Below are positions 26,131-34,296 of a stretch of DNA of 64,000 bases, piece by piece. The notes under the pieces were generated by a model. It worked only from the letters and a program-made list of their open reading frames with translations. It was not told the origin of the DNA and made no database searches. Origin of the DNA: VRUE01 sp963745915. Lineage in GTDB: Bacteria; Actinomycetota; Thermoleophilia; Solirubrobacterales; 70-9. Each line of letters begins with the position of its first letter. Position 1 is the stretch's first letter. Location: the NCBI GenBank assembly GCA_963745915.1, contig CAVUZA010000002.1, positions 1,240,001 to 1,304,000 on the forward strand. The letters are read 5' to 3'. The position numbers and the translations under genes are program-made.

Positions 26131-27882
26131 GTGAGATCGCTCGTCAGGGGGAGTGTGGTCGGGGTGGCACTGCTCGCCGTGTTGGCGACCGGCGTCGGCG
26201 CCGGCAAGGCGCCGCAGGACGACGAGCCGCGCTGCCACGGGCGGCTGGCGACGATCGTCGGCACGGGCGGCGACGACGTCCTGCGCGGAACCCCCGAACG
26301 CGACGTGATCTGGGGCGGGCCCGGCGACGACGAGATCCACGGCAGCCTCGGCAACGACCTGATCTGCGGTGGGCCGGGGGCGGACCTGCTGCACGGCGGC
26401 CGCGGCAACGACGAGGTCGACGGCGGTGCCGGCGACGGCGACCGGGTGATCGGCGACCTCGGCGACGACAAGGTCCTGGGCGGGCCCGGAGACGGCGACG
26501 AGGTCGCCGGCAGCCTCGGCATCGACACCGTCAGCGGCGGACCCGGCGACGGCGACTACGTCCATGGCGACTACGGCTACGACCGCATGGACGGCGGCCC
26601 CGGCAAGCACGACGTCGCCTCCTTCGCCACTGACGTCGGCGCCGGGCGCAAGGGCGGCGGCGTGCGCGTCTCGCTGGCGGCGCACCGGGCGCGCGGCGAC
26701 GGCCACGATCGCCTCTTCCGCTTCGAGGACCTCGAGGGCTCGGCCTTCGCCGACGTCCTGATCGGCAACAAGGGCGCCAACCTGATCGACGGCGGCGCCG
26801 GCGACGACACGATTCGCGGTGGCGGGGGCAGGGACCGCCTGCGAGGCGGCCAGGGCACGGACCGCTGCCAGGGAGCCAAGGGCCGCACCGACTCCTGCGG
26901 GCCCGAAGCCAAGCTCAACGCCTCCGCCTATGTCGAGCTCGACTCGGTCCCCGCCGGCGGCGGCGGGCTGCAGATCGTCGCCGGGCCCGGCCGCGACCAG
27001 CTCGTCGTCGCCTTCGACGATGAGAGCTCGACCTTCGGCGTCACGGCGAAGAAGGGAATCGCCCTCGGGCCCGGCTGCGACCGGGTCAGCGCCGTGCAGG
27101 CGAGTTGCCCGAGCGACGGCCCGGCACGCTGGCTGACCGCCGACCTCGGCCCGGGGCCGGACAGCTTCGTCGCCGAAGGCTCGCTGGCCGGCGCCCAGAA
27201 CGTGCGCATCGCCGGCGGCTACGGCAACGACGTGATCCGCGGCGGCGACGAGGACGACCTGATCGAGGCCGGCTACGGCGCCGACAAGCTCTACGGCGGC
27301 GCCGGCGCCGACGGGCTGGTCGGCAGCAGGCCCGGGCCGACCTACCTCTACGGCGGCCCCAACGGCGACCTGCTCGCCGCCGGCGGCGGCTGCGCCGGCG
27401 GGGCGCTGGTCGGCGGCCCCGGCCGCGACGACGCCTCCTTCGCCGAGACCCCCGCCCACCCCGGCACCCTCTACGTCTCCTTCCCCGCCCACAAGGCGTG
27501 GATCGACGCGGTGCCGGGCTGCGACCCGGTGCGCCTCGACCCCAGCAACGAGGACATGGAGGGCTCCTTCGACTGGGACGTGCTGATCGGCGACGCCCGC
27601 GCCAACAACATGCTCGGCCAGCCCGGCGCCGACCGCTTCTACGGCGGCGGCGGCGACGACGTGATCGACGCCCGCGACGGCACCCGCGACTTCTCGATCC
27701 AGTGCGGCAAGGGGCGCCGCCCGCGGCCGATGAAAAAGGGCGGCAAGCGGCCGCCGATCGTCGGCACGGCGGCGGGCCGCGCCCTGACCGACGCCTTCGA
27801 TCCGCCGACCGCGCTCTGCGCGATCACCAAGCACGGCCGGCCGGTCGACGGCCTCGGCGTCGCCGACGAGCCGGAGGAATAG
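26131..27882 (+). CDS. Secreted RTX-like calcium-binding repeat protein
   Basis: A 583-residue exported protein. A signal peptide (VRGSVVGVALLAVLATGVGAG) is followed by many nonapeptide repeats of the GGxGxDxxx type (GGPGDDEIHG, GGAGDDTIRG, GGGGDDVIDA), which form Ca2+-loaded parallel beta rolls. The repeats come in three blocks separated by non-repeat regions with several Cys. There is no catalytic domain that I recognise. The GTG at 26131 is preceded by a TAGGCT box 7 nt upstream and no Shine-Dalgarno sequence, so a leaderless transcript is likely. RTX repeats occur in surface proteins, proteases and lipases; the role here is unknown, and no type I secretion genes are nearby. Confidence 0.75.
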   Translation: MRSLVRGSVVGVALLAVLATGVGAGKAPQDDEPRCHGRLATIVGTGGDDVLRGTPERDVIWGGPGDDEIHGSLGNDLICGGPGADLLHGGRGNDEVDGGAGDGDRVIGDLGDDKVLGGPGDGDEVAGSLGIDTVSGGPGDGDYVHGDYGYDRMDGGPGKHDVASFATDVGAGRKGGGVRVSLAAHRARGDGHDRLFRFEDLEGSAFADVLIGNKGANLIDGGAGDDTIRGGGGRDRLRGGQGTDRCQGAKGRTDSCGPEAKLNASAYVELDSVPAGGGGLQIVAGPGRDQLVVAFDDESSTFGVTAKKGIALGPGCDRVSAVQASCPSDGPARWLTADLGPGPDSFVAEGSLAGAQNVRIAGGYGNDVIRGGDEDDLIEAGYGADKLYGGAGADGLVGSRPGPTYLYGGPNGDLLAAGGGCAGGALVGGPGRDDASFAETPAHPGTLYVSFPAHKAWIDAVPGCDPVRLDPSNEDMEGSFDWDVLIGDARANNMLGQPGADRFYGGGGDDVIDARDGTRDFSIQCGKGRRPRPMKKGGKRPPIVGTAAGRALTDAFDPPTALCAITKHGRPVDGLGVADEPEE

Positions 27883-27889
27883 CCGCGAC

Positions 27890-29200
27890 TCAGCGGCCGC
27901 GGCCGTCGCTGTTGGCGACCGCGCAGGCTTCCTCGGCGCCGATGAACGGCGTCAGGGTCATGTAGGTGGCGAGCGGGGCCAGCTCCTGCAGGCTCGCCGC
28001 CCCCGAGCGCTGGATCTGGTCGTAGATCATCGAGTAGATCGCGCCGCCGATCGCCTCGGCGGCGAGCGGGCTGGCGTCGGGCCGCAGCTCGAAGCCGGGT
28101 ACGAGCAGCGCCTCCATCCCGGTCATCACCTGGTCGCGCTGCTCGAGGGCGCGCTTGCCGGCGGCGTAGACGTCGATCGCGCCCAGGGTCGTGTACTCGG
28201 GCTCGGCGGCGCAGAAGGCGAACATCGAGGCAAAGGCGCCGCGCACCTGCTGCGGCCACTCCGAGTGGCGGCGGAAGGCGGGCAGGGTCGAGGCCAGCAT
28301 CTGCGCCGAGCCGCTGTCGACCGCGGCCAGCATCGCCTCCTCCTTGTCGGCGAAGTGGGCGTAGAAGGTCGAGAGCGAGATCGAAGCCCGCGAGGCGATG
28401 TCGCTGACGGTCGTCGCCGGGTAGCCCTTCTCGGCGACGACGGCGGCCAGCGCCCGCAAGATGCGCTCCGCCGGGTCGTAGGCCTCGAGCCGGGCCGGGC
28501 GCGACGGGGCGCGGCTGCGCGGCCGCCGGATCGGCTCGGGCGGCGGCATGTAGGCCAGGCCCCAGTCCCACATCTGGGAGGTGAGCTCGATCAGCTCCTC
28601 CTCTTCGCGGCGGTAGAGCCGGGTGTGGATCACCTTGCGCAGGCCGCCGATCACCGCCCGCACGATCTCCGGCGGCATCCCCTCGCGGCCGGGCATCTCG
28701 CGCAGGGTGCCGGAGACGAAGCCCTCGAAGGCCTCGACCGCGCTGTCGATTCGCTCGACCGCCCGCGGGCCGGCGGCGAAGACCTCGACGAAGCACATGC
28801 GCGAGGCGGCGGCCTGTTCGACGATCAGCGCGATCAGGGCGTCGAAGGCGGCGTGGGCCCGCGCCTCGCCCGGGACCTGGCCGTTGGTCTCGGCCACGGC
28901 GCCGATCGTCGGCCCGAGGAAGGAGTCGATCGCGGCCAGCAAGCAGTCTTCCTTGCCCTCGAAGTGGGCGTAGAAGGCGCTGCGCGAGACGCCGGAGAGC
29001 TCGAGCAGGTCCTCGACCCGCGTCCCCTCGTAGCCCTTCTCGGCGACGACGGCGACCAGGGCGGCGAAGAGGCGCTCGCGCTGGTTGCGGGCGACCTGCT
29101 CGGACGGCAGCCGCCGCCCAGGCTGCAGCTTGCGCTCGCGCAGCGTGCCGGCGTTCCCCCATGGCGTGTTGACCATCAGGACCGGACCATAGCCGGCCAT
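27890..29200 (-). CDS. Fused double TetR-family regulator
   Basis: A 436-residue protein containing two complete TetR units in one chain. The first HTH reads NQRERLFAALVAV, EKGYEGTRVEDL, GVSRSAFYAHFEGKEDCLLAA; the second starts near residue 235 with AERILRALAAVVAEKGYPATTVSDI, SISLSTFYAHFADKEEAMLAA. Each HTH is followed by a helical ligand-binding domain. A single chain could bind DNA without dimerising, or hold two different ligands; that is inference. The ATG at 29200 has GGAGGTGA 5 nt upstream. It ends 7 nt from the RTX-like gene, to which it is convergent. The two halves resemble the tandem separate TetR genes at the left edge. Confidence 0.88.
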   Translation of the reverse strand: MAGYGPVLMVNTPWGNAGTLRERKLQPGRRLPSEQVARNQRERLFAALVAVVAEKGYEGTRVEDLLELSGVSRSAFYAHFEGKEDCLLAAIDSFLGPTIGAVAETNGQVPGEARAHAAFDALIALIVEQAAASRMCFVEVFAAGPRAVERIDSAVEAFEGFVSGTLREMPGREGMPPEIVRAVIGGLRKVIHTRLYRREEEELIELTSQMWDWGLAYMPPPEPIRRPRSRAPSRPARLEAYDPAERILRALAAVVAEKGYPATTVSDIASRASISLSTFYAHFADKEEAMLAAVDSGSAQMLASTLPAFRRHSEWPQQVRGAFASMFAFCAAEPEYTTLGAIDVYAAGKRALEQRDQVMTGMEALLVPGFELRPDASPLAAEAIGGAIYSMIYDQIQRSGAASLQELAPLATYMTLTPFIGAEEACAVANSDGRGR

Positions 29201-29575
29201 CGCCTCACCTCCGCGGCTGACGTCGACTACTCATCGAACTGGATGGTACGCGCGATTCTTTTGAAACGCAACCGTCTTCACGGCTGACGACTGCACCGAT
29301 AGCCGTCATATAGCCATGTTCCGTGCATAGGACGGCGGAGCCCGGAGGGTGGGATTAACGCGAGGACTTGATTTTCGAGTAGGAGTATGTTTTTATGTGC
29401 GTGGCCCAGATATGCCGCAGCGGTCGCCGGGCTCCCTGCCGACGACCGTCCCGTCGCCGGCCCCCCTTTCCGGCGACCAAAAGGCGAGACATCGACCCGG
29501 GTCGGCACCTCCCTTGCCGGCCCGGGTCATCTCCTTTCCGAAACCGGCCCGGCCGCAGGCCCCGGAGCCCGTCCG
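29201..29575. terminator. Intergenic region with two hairpins downstream of the VapC-like gene
   Basis: No gene is supported in this 375-bp gap. Two hairpins lie downstream of the vapC stop: 29494-29528 with 14-bp arms and one mismatch (GACCCGGG/CCCGGGTC ends), and 29453-29477 with perfect 8-bp arms (GTCGCCGG/CCGGCGAC). They probably terminate the minus-strand transcript. The more A/T-rich part near 29360-29400 holds nothing I recognise. Confidence 0.45.
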
Positions 29576-29977
29576 CTACGGCCGGAGTTCGGTGAAGCCG
29601 GCCGCGGCGAAGTCGCCGTCGAAGGCGAGCGCTTCCTCGATCCCCCTGGCGCGCATGAAGGCGAAGCTGGTCGCGTCGACGAACGAGTACTCGCGCTCGT
29701 CGTGGCGGCGCAGCCAAGCGAGGGCTTCGTCCTCTGGCTCTGCCGGGACCCGCGCGACCGAGATATAGCTGTCCGGCCCTCCGACGCTGTCGAGGAAGGC
29801 GACCGCTTTTCCGTGCCACGACTTGGCGCGAAGCCAGGTCCACGTCTCGCCTCGGACGTGGTTCGTGGTCACGATTCTGCGGTCGGCAACTTGCGCGAAG
29901 AGCCGCACGGCAGCGTCGTGATTGCCGTCCCGCTTGATCATGTACGCGATCAGAAACGACGAGTCGGCAAAGATCAC
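29576..29977 (-). CDS. PIN-domain ribonuclease toxin, VapC-like
   Basis: A 133-residue PIN-domain protein. Conserved acidic residues are seen in the first strand (FADSSFLIAY), in TTNHVRGETW, and in the C-terminal pair REYSFVDATSFAFM and ALAFDGDFAAAGF. VapC toxins cleave tRNA or rRNA with Mg2+ and are neutralised by a small partner. The GTG at 29977 overlaps the antitoxin stop (GTGA), so translation is coupled. The track frame extends much further upstream but is out of frame with the antitoxin and shows no similarity, so I reject the longer start. Confidence 0.85.
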   Translation of the reverse strand: MIFADSSFLIAYMIKRDGNHDAAVRLFAQVADRRIVTTNHVRGETWTWLRAKSWHGKAVAFLDSVGGPDSYISVARVPAEPEDEALAWLRRHDEREYSFVDATSFAFMRARGIEEALAFDGDFAAAGFTELRP

Positions 29978-30222
29978 GGGTAGTCCCGTGACAGCCCGTA
30001 GACCACCTCGTCGATGGTCATGCTGCTGTCTGGCTCCCCGTCGACGGTCCCGCACATCTGGAAGAACGGGTCGTCCTCCAGGGGTGGCAATGGCTTCACT
30101 CGCTCCCGCACGCAACGTCTGATCACCTCCGCCTTCGAGAGCCCCTCTTCTTCGGCGCGGCGATCGACCGCTGCGTCGAGCTCGGGCTCGATCGATATCT
30201 GCAGTCGCTTCATGCGGGCCAA
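29974..30222 (-). CDS. Ribbon-helix-helix antitoxin, VapB-like
   Basis: An 82-residue protein. The N-terminal ribbon-helix-helix is clear: MKRLQISIEPELDAAVDRRAEE, then GLSKAEVIRRCVRE. The C-terminal half (ERVKPLPPLEDDPFF, then MTIDEVVYGLSRDY) would wrap the PIN toxin. The TTG at 30222 has GGAGG 9 nt upstream; the ATG at 30213 is an alternative that keeps the whole DNA-binding ribbon. RHH antitoxins bind palindromes in their own promoter, and an inverted repeat sits exactly at this position. Confidence 0.85.
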   Translation of the reverse strand: MARMKRLQISIEPELDAAVDRRAEEEGLSKAEVIRRCVRERVKPLPPLEDDPFFQMCGTVDGEPDSSMTIDEVVYGLSRDYP

Positions 30223-30252
30223 GTTACATCACCTCCACTGAAGTAATGTAAC
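30223..30252. promoter_or_regulatory. Operator candidate for VapBC-like pair
   Basis: A perfect inverted repeat, GTTACAT (30223-30229) and ATGTAAC (30246-30252), starts one base before the antitoxin TTG codon and spans its ribosome site. The 16-bp interval fits two RHH dimers side by side. Autoregulation is the expected role. Confidence 0.6.
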
Positions 30253-30340
30253 GAAATACGCACGGATCTGTGCCGGAGAGCGAAATCTCTGCTCGGCGGC
30301 CGTGCAGCCGGCCGCTACGGGCGTGAACTAGGCTTGGAGT

Positions 30341-30538
30341 ATGGCCCGGAGCCCGAGCGAGGACGAGGCCGCCGCGATCGCGGCGGCGGTCGAGCGGTTC
30401 GTCGCCGAGACGGCGCCGGCGCCCGGCGGCCAGGGGGAGGAGGCGACCGGGCCCTGGCAGCGCGCGGCGCTGCTCGAAGGGGTCGGCGCGAAGAGCGCGT
30501 TCGGCAAACCAGAAGGAGGAGAGAGATGGCTGTCGTGA
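30341..30538 (+). CDS. Small acidic protein, possibly carboxylase epsilon-like
   Basis: A 65-residue acidic protein of unknown function: EDEAAAIAAAVERFV, a Gly/Pro linker, then PWQRAALLEGVG. The pattern of an Ala-rich helix, a linker and a Trp-containing end is reminiscent of small epsilon-type subunits of actinobacterial acyl-CoA carboxylases, and a biotin carboxylase lies 9.6 kb away; this is a weak guess. The ATG follows TAGGCT by 6 nt, so the transcript is probably leaderless. The end overlaps the dodecin start by 13 nt. Confidence 0.45.
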   Translation: MARSPSEDEAAAIAAAVERFVAETAPAPGGQGEEATGPWQRAALLEGVGAKSAFGKPEGGERWLS

Positions 30539-30735
30539 AGATCATCGAGCTGGTTGGCAGCTCCAAGACGTCGACCGACGACGCCGCCCGGCAGGCCCTG
30601 GCCCAGGCACAGGGCACGCTGCGCAACGTGCGCGCCGTCGACATCGTCTCGACCGGGATCCGCGGCGAGAACCTCGACGAATACCGCGCCCACGTGCGGG
30701 TCGCGTTCCTGATCGAGGGGACGGACGTCGACTGA
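30526..30735 (+). CDS. Dodecin family flavin-binding protein
   Basis: A 69-residue dodecin. KIIELVGSSKTSTDDAARQALAQA, then NVRAVDIVSTGIRGENLDEYRAHVRVAF matches the beta-alpha-beta-beta fold that assembles into dodecameric shells binding riboflavin or FMN for storage and photoprotection. The ATG at 30526 has AGGAGG upstream and lies inside the end of the previous small gene. The stop shares a base with the rhodanese start, so the three genes look like one operon. Confidence 0.9.
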   Translation: MAVVKIIELVGSSKTSTDDAARQALAQAQGTLRNVRAVDIVSTGIRGENLDEYRAHVRVAFLIEGTDVD

Positions 30736-31118
30736 TGGGCGAGGGCAGGGAGGTCTCGCGCGACGAGGCGCAGAAGCTGATCGAGGACGGCGCCCAGCTG
30801 GTCGACGTGCGCGCCGCGCACGAGTGGGAGGCCGGCCACATCGCCGGCGCCACGCACCTGCCCCTGGCCGAGTTGGCCGGGCGGGCCGAGGAGATCGACC
30901 GCGAGCGTCCCGTCGTTCTCTACTGCCGCGGCGGCAACCGCTCGACGATGGCGGTTGAGGCGCTGGCCGCCGAGGGCTACGACGCGGCCAAGCTCGGCGA
31001 GGGCATCGTCGGCTGGTCGGAGGCCGGCCTGCCGCTCGAGCCCGAGTCCGCCCGCGTGGCCGAGTCGGGCGAGGCCTCGGAGATCCTCCACGCCGCGAAG
31101 AGGCTGCCCCCGAGTTAG
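30735..31118 (+). CDS. Rhodanese-like sulfurtransferase
   Basis: A 127-residue single-domain rhodanese. It has the family blocks LVDVRAAHEWEAGHIAGATHLPL and the active-site loop VVLYCRGGNRSTMA with catalytic Cys (about residue 64). It would move sulfane sulfur onto a thiophilic acceptor in the cytoplasm. A C-terminal extension of about 25 residues (ARVAESGEASEILHAAKRL) is unassigned. The start is coupled to the dodecin stop (TGATG). Confidence 0.88.
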   Translation: MGEGREVSRDEAQKLIEDGAQLVDVRAAHEWEAGHIAGATHLPLAELAGRAEEIDRERPVVLYCRGGNRSTMAVEALAAEGYDAAKLGEGIVGWSEAGLPLEPESARVAESGEASEILHAAKRLPPS

Positions 31119-31133
31119 CCATCCCCGGATATC

Positions 31134-31175
31134 AACCACCAACTGGCTGAAAATCCACCAGTAAGTGGTTAAAAT
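31134..31175. promoter_or_regulatory. Promoter and palindromic operator of AAA_14 gene 1
   Basis: An imperfect palindrome with 13-bp arms (31134-31146 and 31158-31170, 11 of 13 paired; outer ends AACCAC/GTGGTT) runs straight into a TAAAAT box (31170-31175) that lies 7 nt before the ATG. The arrangement suggests repression of a leaderless gene, possibly by its own product or by an outside regulator. Confidence 0.55.
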
Positions 31176-31182
31176 ACGGCCT

Positions 31183-32409
31183 ATGCTGTACGAGCGCAGC
31201 CTGATGCCAGAGATCCTGGCCGCCCTGGCCGACACCCCGGTCGTCCTGGTGGTCGGGCCGCGGCAGAGCGGCAAGAGCACGATCGCCGAATCTCTCGCCG
31301 AACACTACGACGGCGCTCGCTACCTGACGCTGGATCGCGGTGTCTCGCTCGGCGCTGCGCGCGAGGATCCCGCCGGCTTCGTCGCCGACTCCGACGGGCT
31401 CACCATCATCGACGAGGTCCAGCGTGCGCCGGAGCTGCTGCGCGAGATCAAGGCGAGCGTCGATGCGGATCGGCGCCCGGGCCGGTTCGTGCTCACCGGC
31501 TCGGCCGACGTCCTCACCTTGCCGGGGGTATCGGAGACGCTGGCCGGACGCATGGAGATCCTGCGGCTCTGGCCTCTTTCGCAGGGAGAGATCGAGGGCC
31601 GCCGAGAGGGATTCCTCGACGCCCTGCTGGCCGGAGACCCGGCTGGGCTGGCCGAGCGGGCGGATCGCTTGGGCAGGGGCGAGCTGATCGCGCGCGCGGC
31701 CGCCGGCGGATTTCCCGAGGCGATCACACGCAGCGGCGGCCGGCGCGCTCGCTGGTTCGACAATTACGTCGACACGGTGCTCCAGCGCGAGGTCCGCGAG
31801 CTGGCCAACATCGCCGGGCTCGCGGATCTGCCGCGACTGCTCGCTCTGCTGGCGACGCGCTCCACCGGCCTGCTCAGCTACGCCGGCCTCGGCCGCGACC
31901 TCGCCATGCCGCAGACGACCCTCAAGCGCTACCTCGCCCTGCTCGAGGCGGCCTTCCTGGTGGTGCCGGTGCCGGCCTGGTTTCGCAACCGCGGCAAGCG
32001 CCTGACCAAGTCGCCGAAGCTGATCCTCTCCGACAGCGGCCTGCTCGCGCACCTGCTCGGCGGCGGCGAGCAGGCGACCGGCCCTCTGCTCGAGAACTTC
32101 GCCTTGATGGAGATCGTCAAGCAGGCCAGCGTGCACCCTGCCCGCCCGAGGCTGCTCCACTACCGCACCGCCGACGGGGCCGAGGTCGATGCGGTGATCG
32201 AGGTTCGCGGCGGCCCCGTCTGCGCGGTCGAGGTCAAGGCAAAGGCAAGCCTCGACCGCCGCGACACACGCGGTCTGCGGGGGATTGCCGAGCTGCTGGG
32301 CGACGAGTTCGGGATCGGCGTCGTCCTGCACTCGGGCGAGGATGCGGTGCGGCTCGCGCCGAAGATCTGGGCGCTTCCCTTCGCCGCTCTGTGGGCGTCC
32401 CCGAGTTAA
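31183..32409 (+). CDS. AAA_14/DUF4143 ATPase, copy 1
   Basis: A 408-residue P-loop ATPase. Walker A is GPRQSGKST (about residues 26-34), Walker B LTIIDEVQRAPEL, then the sensor VLTGSADVLTL. The family's C-terminal DUF4143 part follows: GGFPEAI, TTLKRYLALLEAAFLV, RLTKSPKLILSDSGLLAHLLG, and a nuclease-like patch RTADGAEVDAVIEV, AVEVKA. Many such genes occur in multiple scattered copies, and their role is not firmly established; toxin-antitoxin or stress functions have been suggested. I chose the ATG at 31183 because it follows the promoter box. The end overlaps the open frame of the sulfite reductase but not its likely start. Confidence 0.85.
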   Translation: MLYERSLMPEILAALADTPVVLVVGPRQSGKSTIAESLAEHYDGARYLTLDRGVSLGAAREDPAGFVADSDGLTIIDEVQRAPELLREIKASVDADRRPGRFVLTGSADVLTLPGVSETLAGRMEILRLWPLSQGEIEGRREGFLDALLAGDPAGLAERADRLGRGELIARAAAGGFPEAITRSGGRRARWFDNYVDTVLQREVRELANIAGLADLPRLLALLATRSTGLLSYAGLGRDLAMPQTTLKRYLALLEAAFLVVPVPAWFRNRGKRLTKSPKLILSDSGLLAHLLGGGEQATGPLLENFALMEIVKQASVHPARPRLLHYRTADGAEVDAVIEVRGGPVCAVEVKAKASLDRRDTRGLRGIAELLGDEFGIGVVLHSGEDAVRLAPKIWALPFAALWASPS

Positions 32410-32419
32410 ATACCCTAAT

Positions 32420-32449
32420 CCCTGTCAGGTTTTGCTATTTTCCACAGGG
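32420..32449. promoter_or_regulatory. Promoter with inverted repeat before the sulfur-assimilation genes
   Basis: CCCTGT (32420-32425) and ACAGGG (32444-32449) form a perfect 6-bp inverted repeat with an 18-bp spacer that encloses a TATTTT box (32436-32441), 9 nt before the GTG start. It is a candidate site for a sulfur-responsive repressor; the regulator is not in this window. Confidence 0.45.
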
Positions 32450-32450
32450 C

Positions 32451-34296
32451 GTGGAGGTAGTGGTCGACAAGGAGAAGGAGCAGCGCGGCAAAGGCCGCGC
32501 CGGGACCCTGGAGAACCCGGAGACGTACGACAACGTCCCCGGGCACATCATCCCGATCATCGAGCGCGAGTTCGACGACTTCGACTCCGAAGCCGAGGAG
32601 TTCCTCTCCGGCCGGCTCGCCGAGGACCAGTTCATCGGCTTCCGGCTCAAGCAGGGCGTCTACGGCCAGCGCCAGGCCGACGTGCAGATGGTCCGCGTCA
32701 AGCTCCCCTTCGGCGGCGTCACGCCGGAGCAGATGGACACCTTCGCCGAGGTGGTCGAGCGCTGGGCGCCGCTGAACAAGGGCCACATCACGACCCGCCA
32801 GAACATCCAGATCCACCACGTGCCGCTGCGCGACATGGAGCAGCTGCTGCGGGTGATCTCCGACGCCGGGCTCTCCTCGCGCGAGGGCTGCGGCAACACG
32901 GTGCGCAACGTCACCGGCGACCCCTGGGCCGGCGTCGCCCCCGACGAGGTCTTCGACCCGACGCCCTACGCCGGCGCCTACGTGCGCTACTTCGTGCGCC
33001 ACCCGACGACGCAGCTGATGCCGCGCAAGATCAAGACCGCCTTCAGCGGCTCCGACGAGGACCGGGCGATAACCGGCATCCACGACATCGCCTTCCTCGC
33101 CCGCGAACGCGACGGGGTCAAGGGCTTCGAGCTGCGGGTCGGCGGCGGCACCTCGATCATGGCCCGCGTCGCCCCCACCGTCTGCGACTTCGTCGAGGCC
33201 GACAACGGCGACTACCTCAAGGTCGCCGAGGCGGTGCTGCGCATCTTCGACCGCCAGGAGTGGCTGCGCGCCAACCGCGCCCGCGCCCGGATCAAGGTCC
33301 TGCTCGACAAGATCGGCGTCGACGCCTTCCGCGAGCTCCTCGACGAGGAGCTGCAGGGCGACTGGGTGGCCGAGCGCGACTTCGACTCCGACCTGGTCGA
33401 GCGCCTGCGCTTCGACGACGACGAGGAGCTGCGCGCCCCCGAGGCGCCGCCGCAGGCCGCCTCGCCCAACGGCGAGCGCTCCGAGTTCGAGCGCTTCTGC
33501 GAGGCCAACGTCCAGGCCCAGCGCCAGGAGGGCTTCTCCGCGGTCGAGGTGAAGATCGACCGCGGCGACCTCAGCCCGGAGCAGTTCCGCGGCCTGGCGG
33601 CGATCATGCGCGAGTTCAGCGGCGGCACGGCGCGCAGCACGGTGCAGCAGAACCTGGTCCTGCGCTGGGTCCGCGACGAGGCGCTGTTCGAGGTCTGGCA
33701 GCGGCTCGAGGCGCTCGGCCTCGCCGACCCCGGCGCCCGCGAGATCACCGACGTGGTCAGCCTGCCCCGGCACCGACAGCTGCAAGCTCGGCATCACCAG
33801 CTCGATGGGGCTGAACCGGGCGGTCAAGGAGCGGCTCGAGGCGATGGACGTCAAGGACGGCCTGACCCGCCAGATCCACGTCAAGATGAGCGGCTGCCCC
33901 AACGGCTGCAGCCAGCACCACATCGCCAACATCGGCTTCTACGGCGCCTCGCTCAAGGTCGGCGGCCGCCAGATGCCCGCCTACATCCCCCACATCGGCG
34001 GCAACTACGAGGGCGGCGAGGTCGTCTTCGGCAAGCGGCTCAAGTCGCGGCTGCCGGCCAAGCGCGTGCCCGAGGCGGTCGAGCGCTGGGTGCGGCTGTA
34101 CGAGGCCGAGCGCAGCGACGAGGCCGAGGAGTTCAACGCCTTCGCCGAGCGCGCCGGCGCCGAGCGCTTCGAAGCCGAGGTCAAGGACCTGACCCTGCCG
34201 GCCGAGTTCAGCCTCGAGACGATGCAGCAGTTCATCGACTGGAACCGCTCCAGCCCCTACGAGGTCGTCAGGGGCGAGGGCGAGTGCGCGATATGA
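32451..34296 (+). CDS. Siroheme sulfite/nitrite reductase (frameshifted)
   Basis: About 614 residues after one correction. It catalyses six-electron reduction of sulfite to sulfide (or nitrite to ammonia) using siroheme and a 4Fe-4S cluster. Two ferrite-type halves are seen (LPFGGVTPEQM, KGHITTRQNIQIHHV). The cluster-binding Cys pairs are CPGTDSC and CPNGC. The first pair is split by an extra C near 33762: the raw frame reads VVSLPRHRQ, the corrected one VVSCPGTDSCKLGIT. The neighbours (APS reductase, ATP sulfurylase, APS kinase) point to sulfite as substrate. The GTG at 32451 follows a TATTTT box; the ATG of cysH overlaps the stop (ATGA). Confidence 0.88.

Noticed and set aside
26270..27720. 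Regular repeats suggesting a CRISPR array or tandem repeat DNA
   Set aside because: The repeats are coding nonapeptides (GGxGxDxxx) of varying sequence, not fixed-length repeats and spacers. No CRISPR array was seen elsewhere.
26050..27834. A 594-codon minus-strand frame opposite the RTX-like gene
   Set aside because: A shadow of a repetitive GC-rich gene; no start signal and no protein-like motif.
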